Shown one piece after another: positions 62,104 to 64,000 of a stretch of 64,000 nucleotides of DNA. This stretch comes from Fragum whitleyi. Taxonomy: Eukaryota; Mollusca; Bivalvia; Cardiida; Cardiidae. The notes under the pieces were generated by a model. It was not told where the DNA came from. It ran no database searches and saw only the letters and a program-made list of their open reading frames with translations. Numbering within the stretch: position 1 is the first letter of the stretch; each line of letters begins with the position of its first letter. The stretch spans positions 58,457,642-58,521,641 of the forward strand of contig OX411544.1 in assembly GCA_948146395.1 (NCBI GenBank), read 5' to 3'. A program made the position numbers and the translations under genes.

Positions 62104-62236
62104 CACCCCTGCGTAAGGATGACAAAATAGTTCAAACTGGGTGCCAATTTTACCCCGCTTTGCGCGCAAGTACACGAGCAGAGCGGATTCAAAATGGCGA
62201 ACAGTTTACACCGTTTTGTCATCCTGAAAGCAGTAG
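62104..62236. mobile_element. 140-bp foldback MITE, copy 5
   Basis: CCCCTGCGTAAGGATGACAA pairs with TTTTGTCATCCTGAAAGCAG; centre CCGCTTTGCGCGCAAGTACA. Same family as 8103 and 36831. It lies about 100 bp downstream of the cGLR-like gene end. Confidence 0.82.
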
Positions 62237-62341
62237 CTGAAGACGCAGCTACAGATAAAAGTAGTCATACGGTTTTGCAAATATGAGGGCTCTCAAACTA
62301 AAAGAAAAAAATCTTCACCCACGCTAGATTAAGGTCAAGCG

Positions 62342-62935
62342 TCAAATTTGTCTTAATTTGTAGAGTAGGTAGCGTAATTTTAGAATAAGGCTATAAGATG
62401 TCCAATAATTATTTTGTAAAAAGTCAAAATGGGAGAACACAACAGTGTCGATAATTGTGTTTCCGGTCTTCAGTGTTTCAAGATACTCGGGCCAAAAACC
62501 AGCAGCAAAACACATAGAGTGTTGGGTATTACCGGTGAATAACTTACGGTTCTTTGTATCTCGAAAGGGAAAAACGGGGTCATAGTTATAATACTGGGGC
62601 ACCGTCAAATAGCCAGGTGTGCTGAATGTAGCTATGACAGCAGCAAGTTCTTCGTTTGCCTCCAAGTGTCTCGTGCACTTTGATAGAATGTCAAATACTT
62701 CAATCACTCGATGTGGTATGTTGGTGTTATTCCACATCGAAGGATCTTGGTGATCGGCTATCATGTAAAGGATAATGGTTTTCATGTGGTAAGATTTTAC
62801 GATATGATGAGGACATCTAGGACAATTTTTACTATATGCCTTTGGAAAGAAGTGCTTTGCAATACACTTGGCATATCGGTAGGTTCTTACTTGCCCACTT
62901 TGTCTTCCGCTGTGTAAAAATGGAGCGAGTTCCAA
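62342..62935 (-). CDS. cGLR-like C-terminal (Mab-21 helical) half
   Basis: Open from at least 62986 down to the stop after LLYKLRQI. Contains ITVPSLELAPFL, RYAKCIAKHFF, CPRCPHHIVKSYHMKT and a helical tail. No ATG at its 5' end, consistent with being continuous with the upstream block rather than a separate gene. Confidence 0.68.
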   Translation of the reverse strand: MELAPFLHSGRQSGQVRTYRYAKCIAKHFFPKAYSKNCPRCPHHIVKSYHMKTIILYMIADHQDPSMWNNTNIPHRVIEVFDILSKCTRHLEANEELAAVIATFSTPGYLTVPQYYNYDPVFPFRDTKNRKLFTGNTQHSMCFAAGFWPEYLETLKTGNTIIDTVVFSHFDFLQNNYWTSYSLILKLRYLLYKLRQI

Positions 62936-63905
62936 GCTTGGGACAGTTATTCGTATAGATACGAGTCGTTTGTCAAACCGTTCTGTTTATACTATGGCAT
63001 ACATTTCTAGATCCCGAAGAGATCGCAGGTGTGACCTCAATGAATCCAAGCACTTAAATCTACGGCTGTTTTTTTGGATAGCGTTTTTCGATTATCATGT
63101 TAATTGGTCCATTCATAGAAATTATTTTATGTATATCCATGCCAACGACAGGAACGCAAAAGCAGAGATCAATATCTACATCTATGTTGTATTTAATACA
63201 CCGAAGGTGAAGCGTTGTTGCAATGTCCGACGAACACCGAGCACGCCCCCTTAACAGGTCTTTAACATCATAAACTTTCCAGCCATCCAATATTTCAATG
63301 ACTTTTAGTGCCTCTTGTAAAAATAAACCTGTAATTAGTTCTTTTATAACTCTGATTGTAAAATCATCTGTTCTAACAACGTATATGGATTTTTTGGCTT
63401 GATCAGTTGTATCACACTGTATTTCATTTAACATCTTGGTGTTGTATTCTCTTTCAAATGCTACATCGATGAAACCCTTTTCAAAGTTAGAACTTCTAAC
63501 TGATACATTTCTTATATCCATTTTTGAATAAACTGCTTTATTACACTCGTTTATCATTTTATTTACTCTATAATTTGTTCCAATGCGTGGAGGGTTAGAA
63601 AGTTTAAAGTATTCATGACAATTTCTTACAAAATCCTTTGCTTCTTCCTTTAATTCTAGCATTGCAAAAACATCCATATCGGCAATAAAATCTATGTCTG
63701 TTATTTTGAATATGTCTAATACAATAAGAAAATCAAACTCATTCATTTCTCCAACTTTCGTTCCCTCAACGACACTCCCGGTTTTTATAAGTCGACATGG
63801 GTTTAGCATTCGATCTTTTTCGTTTATCTTTGTGACAATATATTCCATGATATCGTTTATTTCTTTTTCAATAGCCTTTCCCTTTTCTGTTTCATAAACC
63901 TCCAT
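62342..63905 (-). CDS. Mab-21 / cGAS-like receptor (cGLR) nucleotidyltransferase, possibly disrupted
   Basis: Members of this family sense nucleic acid or other ligands and make cyclic-nucleotide second messengers in innate immunity; some Mab-21 relatives are non-enzymatic. The upstream block (63060-63905, 281 codons from ATG at 63905) has KTGSVVEGTKV and NEFDFLIVL, matching the GS...E..K...NEFD motif of cGAS, and IDVDIDLCF, matching the third-Asp strand. By position these are G43-S44, E56, D58 and D244. The downstream block (62342-62935) has NCPRCPHHIVKSYHMKTI, the SYH-K helix conserved in Mab-21 domains, with a CxxC pair that could bind metal. Between the blocks lie a one-base frame change at an A7 run (63069-63075, minus), a second frame change near 63020, and a TAA at 62987-62989. 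The open frame also continues upstream of the ATG to the window edge, so more N-terminal coding may lie beyond. Confidence 0.72.
63060..63905 (-). CDS. cGLR-like catalytic half, open 281-codon block
   Basis: Residues 1-281 from ATG 63905. The GS, E-x-D and third D positions described for the full entry are all present. The distance E56 to D244 is about 188 residues, longer than the 92 in human cGAS (E225 to D319), so an extra segment lies between. The block ends ...RYPKKQP at a TAG. One extra A in the A7 run would instead lead into AVDLSAW, a typical continuation of this family. Confidence 0.75.
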   Translation of the reverse strand: MEVYETEKGKAIEKEINDIMEYIVTKINEKDRMLNPCRLIKTGSVVEGTKVGEMNEFDFLIVLDIFKITDIDFIADMDVFAMLELKEEAKDFVRNCHEYFKLSNPPRIGTNYRVNKMINECNKAVYSKMDIRNVSVRSSNFEKGFIDVAFEREYNTKMLNEIQCDTTDQAKKSIYVVRTDDFTIRVIKELITGLFLQEALKVIEILDGWKVYDVKDLLRGRARCSSDIATTLHLRCIKYNIDVDIDLCFCVPVVGMDIHKIISMNGPINMIIEKRYPKKQP

Positions 63906-64000
63906 GTCTTCATTGAAAACACGCAGAAAAGTTTGAAGTCCGTTTTCACAATCATTTTCACTACAAGGTATTGTTGTCTGTTTCGTAAGATCAGTATTGT

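Overview
This is eukaryotic, intron-rich, AT-rich nuclear DNA. The repeat content (tRNA-derived SINEs, AGCTC-headed elements with internal arrays of about 145-170 bp units, dense small inverted-repeat elements) and the gene content suggest a bivalve mollusc. The bivalve placement is inference from remembered repeat motifs and was not searched. All alignments here were done by eye.

Layout. 1-21 kb holds no host gene that I can support. It is a mosaic of SINEs, MITE-like inverted-repeat elements, a decayed LINE, a purine-rich tract, a GAA microsatellite, a 26-bp minisatellite and several palindromes. 21.3-40.65 kb (+) is one complete multi-exon gene: an SLC22-type (organic cation/carnitine-like) membrane transporter of 11 coding exons and 558 codons. 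Every junction is GT/AG and all phases agree. Its introns are packed with repeats, and exon 2 sits at the end of a tandem array of older copies of itself. 41.5-52.3 kb (-) is a nest: an uncharacterised multicopy protein gene is split by a Ty3/gypsy LTR retrotransposon (about 165-bp LTRs, Leu-type primer site, gag and pol remnants), and that retrotransposon was itself hit by at least three later insertions. 52.3-57.3 kb is repeats only. 57.47-59.83 kb (-) is a 5'-truncated LINE with a 9-bp target duplication. 60.5-62.0 kb (+) is a near full-length but dead Tc1-like DNA transposon. 62.3-64.0 kb (-) is a Mab-21/cGAS-like nucleotidyltransferase (cGLR) gene running toward or past the window edge. 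Its three predicted catalytic acidic residues are intact, but three reading-frame lesions are clustered between its two large open blocks.

How parts relate. Only the transporter looks plainly functional. The cGLR-like gene is either a recent pseudogene or a good gene with local sequence errors or a small intron. Everything else is mobile DNA, and nested insertions give a relative chronology in several places (SINE hit by two MITEs; LINE hit by a hAT-like MITE; multicopy gene hit by gypsy, which was hit by Helentron-like elements). No CRISPR, rRNA, bacterial operon or free-standing tRNA gene was seen; all tRNA-like sequences are SINE heads.
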